Of a stretch of 64,000 bases of DNA, positions 52,982 to 59,917 are shown piece after piece; positions within the stretch are counted from its first letter, which is position 1; the number at the start of each line of letters is the position of its first letter. The notes below the pieces were generated by a model. It had not been told where the DNA came from. It saw only the letters and a program-made list of their open reading frames with translations, and did not search any database. This DNA comes from a virus. The stretch lies in the IMG/VR virus record IMGVR_UViG_3300033156_000775, positions 1 to 64,000 of that record; one strand, 5' to 3'. The position numbers were made by a program, and so were the translations under genes.

Positions 52982-53184
52982 GGAAGCTGGTTAAAGGGAT
53001 ATATCTGATCTCAAACTCCAACAATGAAACGATTATAACTTTGATACCTGAGAATCCCTTTAGCTATGAGAACACCAAGAAGATTCTAGACATGAATAAT
53101 GAGACTTCAATTATTCTCCAACACCACCGTAAAGGCGGTTTACTCTACGAGTACACAAACACAGAACATAAAACCACACCATAG
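52978..53184 (+). CDS. small alpha/beta protein, unknown
   Basis: A 68-residue protein translationally coupled to the previous gene; T7 run at 53213-53219 follows and may end the transcript. Confidence 0.5.
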   Translation: MRKLVKGIYLISNSNNETIITLIPENPFSYENTKKILDMNNETSIILQHHRKGGLLYEYTNTEHKTTP

Positions 53185-53348
53185 AGAACCTAAGCTTTAT
53201 ACCATATCCCTATTTTTTTCTGTTTACTGTTAGTGTGTGGTTGTGTTGGATGCACTACAGCTTTATTATCAGATTTATAGAAAAACCCTTATGCATCCCA
53301 TATTCCAAAATGTAAAATAAGGGAAAATAACGATAATTAAGGAAAATA

Positions 53349-53356
53349 TTTATATA
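53349..53356 (+). promoter_or_regulatory. strong TATA box (TTTATATA)
   Basis: Consensus archaeal TATA about 41 bases before ATG 53397, leaving a short leader with GGGGAGAA. Confidence 0.7.
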
Positions 53357-53396
53357 CCCCCATGCCTTTTTCTTTGAGTCAGAGGATCGGGGAGAA

Positions 53397-53771
53397 ATGA
53401 GCGGAAAATTACCGATTCTTATAAACGGTCAAGAACTTGAGTCCCAAGAGGCTCAAGAGACTGTTAGGCTGGAGATCCCCCTTAGCGTACTAGAGAAGTT
53501 TTACAACGATGTTCTTCATATGGAGATGCCTGTCAAACGAGCTACTAACTCAAGAGGCAACACCTATATAACGAATAGGAAAAGCCTCTTAGCACCGTTT
53601 CAAAGCTGGTTATTTGCCACTATTGAAGTGTGGTCTGAAAAGGGAAAAGTAACATTAGCCGTCAGGTCCCCAAAGAAACAAGCTAAACAACCTAAAGAAT
53701 CTAAACAACCTAAACAAGCTGAAGAAGCTGAACAAGCTGAAGAAGCTGAACAGTCCGAATCTAATCAATAA
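53397..53771 (+). CDS. unknown protein with acidic repeat tail (SSB-like layout)
   Basis: A 124-residue protein with a compact beta-rich N-terminal domain of about 95 residues and a flexible tail of K-Q-P and then A-E-Q/A-E-E repeats. A small beta domain with an acidic tail is the layout of single-stranded DNA-binding proteins, but no OB signature could be confirmed. It has its own strong promoter and a T12 terminator, so probably highly expressed. Confidence 0.6.
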   Translation: MSGKLPILINGQELESQEAQETVRLEIPLSVLEKFYNDVLHMEMPVKRATNSRGNTYITNRKSLLAPFQSWLFATIEVWSEKGKVTLAVRSPKKQAKQPKESKQPKQAEEAEQAEEAEQSESNQ

Positions 53772-53779
53772 ATCCCCTC

Positions 53780-53791
53780 TTTTTTTTTTTT
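53780..53791 (+). terminator. oligo-T terminator
   Basis: Twelve T after the 124-residue gene; archaeal RNA polymerase ends at such runs. Confidence 0.7.
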
Positions 53792-53814
53792 ATCCTCTAA
53801 AGTTGTGATGGTTT

Positions 53815-54384
53815 ATGAGCATAATCATTGATGGTAAGGAAGCTGAGTTTATCAAGATGGATAAGGACAAGGTTATGCTCATAATTAAGAAGGATGAAGA
53901 AACAGCCTTAGCCTTTCACTCAACCTTTAAGCGTTTTGACTGTTACAAGTATAAGGACATTTCTGATGTGTTCACTGATGAAGGGTATAGAGCTGGAGCT
54001 ATTCGGATTAAGGTCTTAAGTATGTATCCCTTTATGTGTAAGCTCTACGTTAAGAAGCTCGTAGTTGAGCTTAACCAGTATGATCTTATCAACTTCACAT
54101 ATCACAAGAATAAGAACCTTAACCATGAGTCTATCAAAGTCTTAAACACATTGAGGAATAGACTGGTTGAATATCTTAAACAGGTTAAGGCTCATATAGA
54201 TGTCAAGCCTTTAAGGTTCAAGTATGACCATAAGGATAAGAAACCAGTCTTAACGGTCTATTGTGACAGAGAGGTGTCTTATGTCCCTATTACTAAATGC
54301 CTGTTTTGTGAATATAACCGTAATAGACGCACATCAGTTAGGGATAAGTCTTATGATCCGTTAAAGATCAAGTGTGTCTATTAG
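53815..54384 (+). CDS. unknown basic protein
   Basis: A 189-residue protein rich in Lys and Tyr with a C-terminal C-L-F-C-E-Y and final C, so possible metal binding. ATG 53815 chosen. Located in the palindrome-free module; no family recognised. Confidence 0.55.
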   Translation: MSIIIDGKEAEFIKMDKDKVMLIIKKDEETALAFHSTFKRFDCYKYKDISDVFTDEGYRAGAIRIKVLSMYPFMCKLYVKKLVVELNQYDLINFTYHKNKNLNHESIKVLNTLRNRLVEYLKQVKAHIDVKPLRFKYDHKDKKPVLTVYCDREVSYVPITKCLFCEYNRNRRTSVRDKSYDPLKIKCVY

Positions 54385-54438
54385 GATAAGCTTATTTTGA
54401 TTCTAAGCCTGTTTCTAACTCTTTAGGAGGTGACTCTT

Positions 54439-54579
54439 TTGATTAGAGAAGAGTTTTTCAGGGTACTAGATCAATTCTACAAACTAGTTGGGGAATTTCT
54501 AGAAAAAGGTTATAATGAGAAGGAAGCTGTTAGGAAAGCTGAGCTCGTCCTCTTTAAAGGTTCAAAGTCTAAGGATTAA
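54439..54579 (+). CDS. small protein, paralogue of next
   Basis: A 46-residue protein (TTG after AGGAGGTGACTC). Its L-V-G-E-F-L-E-K-G-Y-N-E-K-E-A-V-R-K-A-E motif is repeated in the next gene, so they are duplicated small genes. It resembles a UBA/CUE-like helical turn in size, not confirmed. Confidence 0.5.
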   Translation: MIREEFFRVLDQFYKLVGEFLEKGYNEKEAVRKAELVLFKGSKSKD

Positions 54580-54600
54580 TCTCTTAGAGGCTTTGTTATT

Positions 54601-54816
54601 TTGGGTAAGCTTATTTTCTTATTTAGGGAAATTCTAAGAAATGTAGAGTTAGGTCTCTTAGCTGAGGAGCTTATTAAGCAAGGCTACCCAGTTAAAGAAG
54701 CTCTTAGGAAAGCCCAGCTTATGGTCACCCAACCAGCTCGTGCCAACAGAGGAGCTACCCCAGAGGAAAGGGAAACAGCTCAAGGTTGGATAGGGAGGAA
54801 AAGGGTGACAAGCTAA
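54601..54816 (+). CDS. small protein, paralogue of previous
   Basis: A 71-residue protein with the same L-A-E-E-L-I-K-Q-G-Y-P-V-K-E-A-L-R-K-A-Q motif as the 46-residue protein plus a basic C-terminus. Starts TTG 54601; ribosome site weak. Confidence 0.5.
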   Translation: MGKLIFLFREILRNVELGLLAEELIKQGYPVKEALRKAQLMVTQPARANRGATPEERETAQGWIGRKRVTS

Positions 54817-54841
54817 AAATAATTTCTCTATTCCTCCCTAT

Positions 54842-54855
54842 GTAGTCCGGACAAC
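54842..54855. repeat. palindrome core, one-mismatch copy
   Basis: GTAGTCCGGACAAC with ACTTT on the right, before the 43-residue Cys-rich gene; the first copy after the 4-kb gap. Confidence 0.85.
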
Positions 54856-54874
54856 ACTTTAAGGAGAAACTAAT

Positions 54875-55006
54875 TTGTCCTCTAGAAAAGATTTATTCCT
54901 CTTGTGTAGAAGGTTAGGAACAGAAAGATGCAAGTACAGAAATTCTTATTGCTGTCTTGTTGGGTATAAGCCAAAGGGAAAGTGTCCAGCTGAAAATGAT
55001 GTGTAG
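54875..55006 (+). CDS. 43-residue cysteine-rich protein
   Basis: TTG 54875 after AAGGAG. Six cysteines (C-R-R ... R-C-K-Y ... Y-C-C ... K-C-P) suggest metal binding or disulfides. Its TAG stop lies in palindrome copy 55003-55016. Confidence 0.5.
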   Translation: MSSRKDLFLLCRRLGTERCKYRNSYCCLVGYKPKGKCPAENDV

Positions 55007-55016
55007 TCCGGACTAC
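55003..55016. repeat. palindrome core, exact copy 13
   Basis: Exact core with ATGTGTAG...CTACACT; it holds the stop codon of the Cys-rich ORF. Confidence 0.95.
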
Positions 55017-55081
55017 ACTCTCATGGGTCTAGTCTATCTATATCCTAGATAGACAGATAAACCATGAAAGGAGAAATAAAG

Positions 55082-55240
55082 ATGAAAATTGAACCATACG
55101 TGCTTGATGAGATTGAGAACAGAATAATGCAAGTGATTGAGTCCTTAACTGAGAAGCTTGATGCTGATGATGCTGATATTACTGAGCTTCGTATTTTAAT
55201 AGAACACATCCATGTCTTGAAAAGACATCTTCAGGCTTAA
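55082..55240 (+). CDS. small helical protein, unknown
   Basis: A 52-residue acidic amphipathic helical protein with a good AAAGGAGA site; no family. Confidence 0.45.
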   Translation: MKIEPYVLDEIENRIMQVIESLTEKLDADDADITELRILIEHIHVLKRHLQA

Positions 55241-55255
55241 CGGGAAGGATGTAGG

Positions 55256-55432
55256 TTGTCAATTGAGATAAGTGAGGAGGACATATGTAGATTCCTAAAG
55301 CTGAAGATGGGAAGAAGACCGTCCCCTTCAGAAGTCAAGTCCTTCATCAGCTATCTGGAAATAGACATGCCAGAATGGCTGAATGACAACTTCAGAAGCT
55401 GGGAAAAGTGTAGTCCGGACAACACTTGTTAG
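55256..55432 (+). CDS. small protein ending in palindrome-encoded residues
   Basis: A 58-residue ORF from TTG 55256 whose last residues, E-K-C-S-P-D-N-T-C, are encoded by palindrome copy 55410-55423. Function unknown. Confidence 0.45.
   Translation: MSIEISEEDICRFLKLKMGRRPSPSEVKSFISYLEIDMPEWLNDNFRSWEKCSPDNTC
55410..55423. repeat. palindrome core, one-mismatch copy in coding sequence
   Basis: GTAGTCCGGACAAC, encodes C-S-P-D-N at the end of the 58-residue ORF. Confidence 0.8.
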
Positions 55433-55443
55433 GGATGAAAATT

Positions 55444-55596
55444 ATGAGTAAAGCTAAGAGAGTAAAGGTTTATCTTGAAATAACTGATAAGAGCTACACA
55501 GCTCTCTACACAGCTTCAGACATAGCTGACATCCTAGAAAAAGCACTATATGAAAATCTGATTGAATACTACATTATTAGAGTAGTGGAAATTTAA
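55444..55596 (+). CDS. small protein, unknown
   Basis: A 50-residue basic alpha/beta protein; ATG 55444 is chosen after AGGGATG, ATG 55435 is possible. No family. Confidence 0.4.
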   Translation: MSKAKRVKVYLEITDKSYTALYTASDIADILEKALYENLIEYYIIRVVEI

Positions 55597-55631
55597 AGTT
55601 GTTAGTCTCTTGACAAGAGCTGATGTTTATC

Positions 55632-55724
55632 TTGTCAATTATAGATCATTTCTTCATAGGATATTTCCTTTCATGCTTCTTCTGGATTGGATACTTGTTA
55701 TATAAATCTAGAAAGAAGAAATAA
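55632..55724 (+). CDS. 30-residue membrane peptide
   Basis: TTG 55632 opens M-S-I-I-D-H-F-F-I-G-Y-F-L-S-C-F-F-W-I-G then a basic K-S-R-K-K-K end: one membrane span with a cytoplasmic basic tail. Small membrane peptides of this kind are common in archaeal viruses; expression is unproven. Confidence 0.4.
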   Translation: MSIIDHFFIGYFLSCFFWIGYLLYKSRKKK

Positions 55725-55732
55725 GCCCTAGA

Positions 55733-55846
55733 CCACAGCTGATATGTAGCTAAGCTGGAAAATGCCAATCTAGAGAGTCTATTACAAAATTGATTGTCTA
55801 CAGGACAACATTCCAGCTTAGCATTCTCCCTGCATGTCAGCTGTGG
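55733..55846 (+). ncRNA. structured non-coding element A
   Basis: No ORF. Nested perfect arms: 10 bp CCACAGCTGA (55733-55742) with TCAGCTGTGG (55837-55846); 12 bp GCTAAGCTGGAA (55749-55760) with TTCCAGCTTAGC (55811-55822); and inner CAATC/GATTG (55766-55770, 55792-55796). It lies in the 282-base gap before the 190-residue gene and shares AGCTGA/TCAGCT at its base with element B. It could be a small RNA or leader. Confidence 0.65.
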
Positions 55847-55878
55847 AGGGAGACTTAAAATAAAGGAGGAAAATAAGA

Positions 55879-56451
55879 GTGAGAATTCTAGAATTGGATG
55901 ACAACACCATATACATCGATGACCCCAGCTTCACATGTGAGCTGGACGATGGCAAGAAGGTCTATCTAGGTCTAGTGTGTGAAGCTTTTGACCTAAGGGA
56001 AATAGACGATAGACATGATGACGATCCCTACCCGGTGGTAGTGGAAACTCAAGTAACAGTGGCCCCTAGATCCTTAGACAGCAGCTACCTCAAAGTAGCT
56101 AATGAAGGAGAAGGTCTTGATCTTAACAATGATGGGATTAAAGTCTATGTGTCCTACCGTTATTCTGGAGGAGTCCCTGTAAACATGGAGTCTATCAAGG
56201 GATCTGTAAAGTCTAGTGTAGACTCTGAGGTTAGGACAATCAATCATAGGCTGTATGGAGAAATAAAGACTAGACATTTTAGAACTGTAGAGGATGCCTT
56301 ATCCTATGCTAGGAAAGTCTATGCCCATAACTGTAAAGCTCTATTTGGGCTGATAGGGTTCTACTTAGACAGGACACTGAACTTAGCTGGTACAACTGGA
56401 TGGGACATCATACAGCTCCAAGCCTTGAACAAGGACTACAAAGTTTTCTAG
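55879..56451 (+). CDS. unknown protein after structured element A
   Basis: A 190-residue acidic alpha/beta protein; GTG 55879 follows AAGGAGG. The C-terminal half has a helix-rich segment. It stands directly after the structured element, which might regulate it. No family recognised. Confidence 0.55.
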   Translation: MRILELDDNTIYIDDPSFTCELDDGKKVYLGLVCEAFDLREIDDRHDDDPYPVVVETQVTVAPRSLDSSYLKVANEGEGLDLNNDGIKVYVSYRYSGGVPVNMESIKGSVKSSVDSEVRTINHRLYGEIKTRHFRTVEDALSYARKVYAHNCKALFGLIGFYLDRTLNLAGTTGWDIIQLQALNKDYKVF

Positions 56452-56463
56452 GATTGTGAAGCA

Positions 56464-56628
56464 ATGTCCATAAAGTGGAAAGTGTATGATTCACTAGGAA
56501 ACCTAGTAGGCTACTTCTATAAGGAAAATGATAAAGTAGCTCTTGAGGACTTATCTGGAAAAGTCCAACATGTAAGGAAAGATCTGACATTAAAGCAAGC
56601 TGTAAGGATTCTTCTTAGCGAAGAATAG
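56464..56628 (+). CDS. small protein, unknown
   Basis: A 54-residue alpha/beta protein, ATG 56464. Close behind the 190-residue gene. Confidence 0.45.
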   Translation: MSIKWKVYDSLGNLVGYFYKENDKVALEDLSGKVQHVRKDLTLKQAVRILLSEE

Positions 56629-56657
56629 ATCTTAAGCTAAATAGAGGAACGAAAAGA

Positions 56658-56864
56658 ATGAAGCAGCTAACATTCTATGACTTTGAAGGGTTTAGAGAGC
56701 TATGTCACTTCTTTGATGAAGTGCATGAGGAGCTAGCTGACATGTATGAGGCATTGAAGAAACCTAGAGCATATATCAAGGTTGAGCTGACAGGATACAC
56801 TGGAGATAAAAGAGATGTTCTGGAGATCAAGATCCCTAATAGTGTAGTCCGGACTACACTCTAG
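56658..56864 (+). CDS. small protein ending in palindrome-encoded residues
   Basis: A 68-residue acidic protein; its C-terminus S-V-V-R-T-T-L is encoded by palindrome copy 56844-56857. Confidence 0.5.
   Translation: MKQLTFYDFEGFRELCHFFDEVHEELADMYEALKKPRAYIKVELTGYTGDKRDVLEIKIPNSVVRTTL
56844..56857. repeat. palindrome core, exact copy 14
   Basis: Exact core with AGTGTAG...CTACACT (20-bp symmetry); coding, V-V-R-T-T-L. Confidence 0.95.
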
Positions 56865-56876
56865 GAAAGGTCTAAA

Positions 56877-57071
56877 ATGAATAGTGGAAAAGCTAAAGTC
56901 CATTTTAGAGATGTCTACTCTCTAGAGAGACACAGAACTAGGCTGATAAGGATAGGGATAGATCCTAGAGAGCTAGAGGTAAAGTATGACGTAACAACTG
57001 GGAAGCTATTCCTACTTGTTCCCTCAACAGTCCCTGTACGCCTTAAAGCTCAGATTACAATGAAGAAGTAG
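56877..57071 (+). CDS. small basic protein, unknown
   Basis: A 64-residue basic protein directly upstream of structured element B and the ubiquitin-like cassette. ATG 56877. No family. Confidence 0.5.
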   Translation: MNSGKAKVHFRDVYSLERHRTRLIRIGIDPRELEVKYDVTTGKLFLLVPSTVPVRLKAQITMKK

Positions 57072-57099
57072 CCCCTGAAATCCTTCTATTTTTTAGGAA

Positions 57100-57166
57100 G
57101 CCAGCTGAAGCAATAGAAGCGTCTAAGTCCTGGCTTCTACCTACATTTGTAGGCTCAGCTGGAGGC
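57100..57166 (+). ncRNA. structured non-coding element B (leader of ubiquitin-like cassette)
   Basis: A three-way junction shape in the 122-base gap before the ubiquitin-like gene. Base GCCAGCTGA (57100-57108) pairs with TCAGCTGGAGGC (57155-57166) around a bulged A. Hairpin TAGAAGC/GCTTCTA (57114-57120 with 57133-57139). Hairpin CCTAC-ATTT-GTAGG (57140-57153). A T6 run precedes it. It could control cassette expression or be a separate RNA. Confidence 0.6.
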
Positions 57167-57193
57167 ATCTAGACTGAAAGAGGTATGTGAACA

Positions 57194-57451
57194 ATGTCTG
57201 ATGAAGGAAACGTTTGGACCACTCCAGAGCCTAAGGTGCCTCCTACCATACAGGTAGGGGACAAAGAATTCAAGGTTGAGCTAGAGAGTGACTTTGTGTC
57301 CACTATACTTGGGATCGTAAGATCCCTAGGTATAGGTAGGTTCCTAGTGAAGTACAATGGCTCAGTGATCACACCAGCTGAAGCACCAGACACATTCGAG
57401 GACTATGCTGGAAAAACAATCGTAATAGAGCCAGTTGATGAAGCTGGATAA
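57194..57451 (+). CDS. ubiquitin-like protein (beta-grasp)
   Basis: An 85-residue protein with a beta-grasp layout: I-Q-V-G-D-K-E-F-K-V-E-L strand pair, helix (residues about 32-45), F-L-V-K-Y-N-G-S-V strand, a loop, and a final strand I-V-I-E-P-V-D ending in D-E-A-G. The C-terminal Gly is what an E1 enzyme would activate; no processing residues follow it. It heads a four-gene cassette with E2, E1 and JAMM proteins. The single Gly instead of Gly-Gly is like several archaeal modifiers. Confidence 0.75.
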   Translation: MSDEGNVWTTPEPKVPPTIQVGDKEFKVELESDFVSTILGIVRSLGIGRFLVKYNGSVITPAEAPDTFEDYAGKTIVIEPVDEAG

Positions 57452-57473
57452 GAGCTTCTACACACTGGCTCAC

Positions 57474-57482
57474 TTTTTTTTT
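57474..57482 (+). terminator. T9 run after ubiquitin-like gene
   Basis: Nine T between the ubiquitin-like gene and the E2 gene. Could end part of the transcripts, raising modifier level over the enzymes. Confidence 0.5.
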
Positions 57483-57498
57483 CATGGAGGATGTTTAT

Positions 57499-58635
57499 AT
57501 GAGGCTTGTTTTCAAGAAGGATGGTGAAAGGCCTCCCAACTTCTATATTGAAATTTCCTATGAAGAGAAAGACCTGATTAACAATTATATCTATGAGAGT
57601 GGAGTTTACTATATCAGTGACAAGATCTACCTGACCAATGCCACTGTGGCTAGAGCTCTAGGTCTCTCATCCAGATATTTGGACTATCATCCATTTATGA
57701 GTAGTTTTACTTCTAGGGAGCTCTTAAGTGCAGCCAAGATAGACATTGAAGATCCTGATGAAAGACAAAAGCTCATCTCTTCAGTGTACAAATACCTGAA
57801 AAACAGGCTTGAGATAGCCATGTCCAAGACTGTTAGGGATGAACGTTCTATTCCCCTAGACATATCTCCATCCCTAGGAGAAATGAATGTAAGCCTAGAG
57901 GAAGTAGGAAAGATAGGGACACCTTTCCTCATCTCTATCGGGGACAAGGTGTTTGAGGCTAAGCTAGTAAAGGAGATTGACAGCTTCAGAGACTACATGC
58001 AGAGAAGGCTGAAGCAGATAGTGGGGGCATATAGAAACCACATTACAGCTACTCTCAGTGCCCTACGTGACGAGTATGATAGGAAACTAGAGGAAATAGA
58101 AAAAACCAGGGAAACAATGATCCCAATGCCTAACATCACTCTTAGTGACTTAGCTACTGGCATGAGAATATGTAGGAACAACCAGTACCTAGAGGTTTAT
58201 CTGCCAGTGAAGGTAGAGATCAAAAGAGTCTTTTACAACAAGAAATCTTTTACATTGAAAAAGGAGTACTGGTGTACTCTCAGAGGACTAGCTGGACTAG
58301 CACTGGATCGTGATCTTACAATAGTGTCAACCAAGTTTGTGAGGTCTAAGAGGGCAAGTAGGGGAGTTAGGCATCCTAACGTGAATGATGATGGAATGGT
58401 GTGTCTTGGCTATACTAGACAGATCCTAGGTAGGAGGCTAAACGACATACATGATGCTTACACATGGATATATTCAGTGGTTGATTTGCTGTCCGTACCT
58501 AACTTCGATGATGCATACGATGTCCATGTTTCACAATGGGCTAGGGAGGTCTTTGATGCTCTGGAAAGTGGCCACTCAAGTGAGGTAGTAGAGGAAGTGG
58601 CTACTCTTCCTTCAGAAGTAGTGTGGAGGACATAA
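57499..58635 (+). CDS. E2-like conjugating enzyme with N-terminal extension
   Basis: A 378-residue protein. The C-terminal part carries the E2 signature H-P-N-V-N-D-D-G-M-V-C-L-G; the Cys (codon 58402-58404, residue 302) fits the thioester cysteine and H-P-N the conserved E2 turn. The N-terminal ~240 residues are a separate helical domain with a coiled coil near 165-210 and no recognised family. ATG 57499 is chosen because GGAGG at 57487-57491 is 7 bases upstream; ATG 57484 is the alternative. The fold match is strongest to E2 proteins of mobile-element cassettes. Confidence 0.75.
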   Translation: MRLVFKKDGERPPNFYIEISYEEKDLINNYIYESGVYYISDKIYLTNATVARALGLSSRYLDYHPFMSSFTSRELLSAAKIDIEDPDERQKLISSVYKYLKNRLEIAMSKTVRDERSIPLDISPSLGEMNVSLEEVGKIGTPFLISIGDKVFEAKLVKEIDSFRDYMQRRLKQIVGAYRNHITATLSALRDEYDRKLEEIEKTRETMIPMPNITLSDLATGMRICRNNQYLEVYLPVKVEIKRVFYNKKSFTLKKEYWCTLRGLAGLALDRDLTIVSTKFVRSKRASRGVRHPNVNDDGMVCLGYTRQILGRRLNDIHDAYTWIYSVVDLLSVPNFDDAYDVHVSQWAREVFDALESGHSSEVVEEVATLPSEVVWRT

Positions 58636-58638
58636 CTA

Positions 58639-59277
58639 TTGTACGCTAGGCAGTCTAGTTTAAATCTCCATATTCCAAGTGACATTGGGATCATCGGGTG
58701 TGGAGGCATAGGCTCATGGGTAGCCATCTACTCTGCTATGGGAGGAGTAAGGACAATCAGCTTGTTTGACCCTGACATCCTAGAGATCCATAACCTGAAT
58801 AGACTTCCATATCCTGAGAGTGCTGTGGGCATGAAGAAAGTAGATGTCCTTAGAGAATACCTAGTCCACATTAGGCCTCAGAGTGAGGTATTTGCCTACG
58901 ATAGACGTATTTCAAGGGACAATGCAACCCTACTTCACAAGTGTAAAATAGTCTTTGACTGTACAGATAGCACCAGAGCCCATAGGTTGATAGAGGGCTT
59001 ATGGGTCAAGAAGAGCTTTACTGATCTGATTAGAGCCTCATATGATGGTGACCATTACACCTTGTCCAAGAACCTTCGTTTAGAGAGCATGTCTTGGGGA
59101 AATGAAACCTCTGGGTACCAGATTGTCCCCAGCTGGGTCATCCCAGCATCGTTCATAGCCCAGATTGCATGTTGGTTGGCATATGCTGAGGATGCCCCTG
59201 AAAGATACTTTCTTTCTAACAGTTTAAGGAATACTGTTAACCGTTTCATTTATGGAGGTAAGACCACAATTGACTAG
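58639..59277 (+). CDS. E1/ThiF-like activating enzyme
   Basis: A 212-residue protein. ATP-binding G-C-G-G-I-G-S (residues 20-26), F-D-P-D (43-46), N-L-N-R (52-55), G-M-K-K (64-67) and F-D-C-T-D (106-110) are the motif order of E1/ThiF/MoeB enzymes. It is short, about the Rossmann part only, and has no clear catalytic-cysteine domain or zinc ribbon. TTG 58639 follows GGAGG at 58625-58629 by 9 bases. It would adenylate the ubiquitin-like C-terminus and could hand it directly to the E2. Confidence 0.8.
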   Translation: MYARQSSLNLHIPSDIGIIGCGGIGSWVAIYSAMGGVRTISLFDPDILEIHNLNRLPYPESAVGMKKVDVLREYLVHIRPQSEVFAYDRRISRDNATLLHKCKIVFDCTDSTRAHRLIEGLWVKKSFTDLIRASYDGDHYTLSKNLRLESMSWGNETSGYQIVPSWVIPASFIAQIACWLAYAEDAPERYFLSNSLRNTVNRFIYGGKTTID

Positions 59278-59383
59278 AAGGAGGAGAAAAAAGAAGAGGA
59301 AAGCTACAGAGGAAACAGGTGGCATACTAGTAGTAGTGGATGATAGGGATAGGAGCAGTGAATTGTCATACCATATCCGTTGA
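59270..59383 (+). CDS. 37-residue basic peptide between E1 and JAMM genes
   Basis: TTG 59270 overlaps the end of the E1 gene and its TGA overlaps the JAMM start (TTGA). The sequence starts M-T-R-R-R-R-K-K-K-R-K. A candidate substrate or regulator, or merely a coupling frame. Confidence 0.35.
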   Translation: MTRRRRKKKRKATEETGGILVVVDDRDRSSELSYHIR

Positions 59384-59907
59384 TTGCCAGGATCTCCAGC
59401 CTAGTTTCTAGACTTCATACTGAGTGGCTAGGTTACTTGGACTATGAACAGGTTGAGGACAATGGTAGACTTGTGTACAGAGCTACAGAGATTACTATCC
59501 CAGATCAGGAGGTCACATACTCATCGGTAAACGTTAACGATCCTGCTATAGGGATAGGTAAAGGAGTCATCCACTGTCATCCCTGGAAGGGATATTCATC
59601 TCATTCTAACACTGATGAGGACTACGTTGATAGGAATCATCCCTTCAGCATAGTTGTAAACAAGGACTTGGACTTCTCTGTAAAAGCTGTAGTAGACGTC
59701 CCATGTGGGTCTAGGATACTAGTAGATGGGGAAGTAGAAATTGAATATCCAGATGTGGATACCAAGTCCTTCCTAGAGGAGGCTAAGAGCAAAATCAAGG
59801 AGAAGAAGTATGTCTACAGATACTCTGCATCTAGGAAAAAGTCATCAGGGATAACTGCTATGGAGTATGGGTACCTAGATCCATACTCATATTCCTGGAT
59901 GCCGTAG
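59380..59907 (+). CDS. JAMM/JAB-type isopeptidase
   Basis: A 175-residue protein with JAMM metal-site residues: catalytic Glu (T-E-W-L-G, E15), H-C-H (65-67) and S-N-T-D (76-79). The H-to-S distance is one residue longer than the usual H-x-H-x7-S-x2-D. Such enzymes remove ubiquitin-like proteins or trim their tails. It completes the Ubl-E2-E1-JAMM order. Starts TTG 59380. A one-mismatch palindrome (59904-59917) follows its end. Confidence 0.75.
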   Translation: MIARISSLVSRLHTEWLGYLDYEQVEDNGRLVYRATEITIPDQEVTYSSVNVNDPAIGIGKGVIHCHPWKGYSSHSNTDEDYVDRNHPFSIVVNKDLDFSVKAVVDVPCGSRILVDGEVEIEYPDVDTKSFLEEAKSKIKEKKYVYRYSASRKKSSGITAMEYGYLDPYSYSWMP

Positions 59908-59917
59908 TCCGGTCTAC
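59904..59917. repeat. palindrome core, one-mismatch copy
   Basis: GTAGTCCGGTCTAC; holds the TAG stop of the JAMM gene (59905-59907) and marks the right end of the cassette. Confidence 0.8.

Noticed and set aside
57194-59907. Explaining the ubiquitin-like and JAMM genes as lambda-type tail-tip assembly proteins (gpI/gpK)
   Set aside because: The tail-tip genes are located 14 kb away, and the cassette includes E1 and E2 proteins that lambda-type tails lack.
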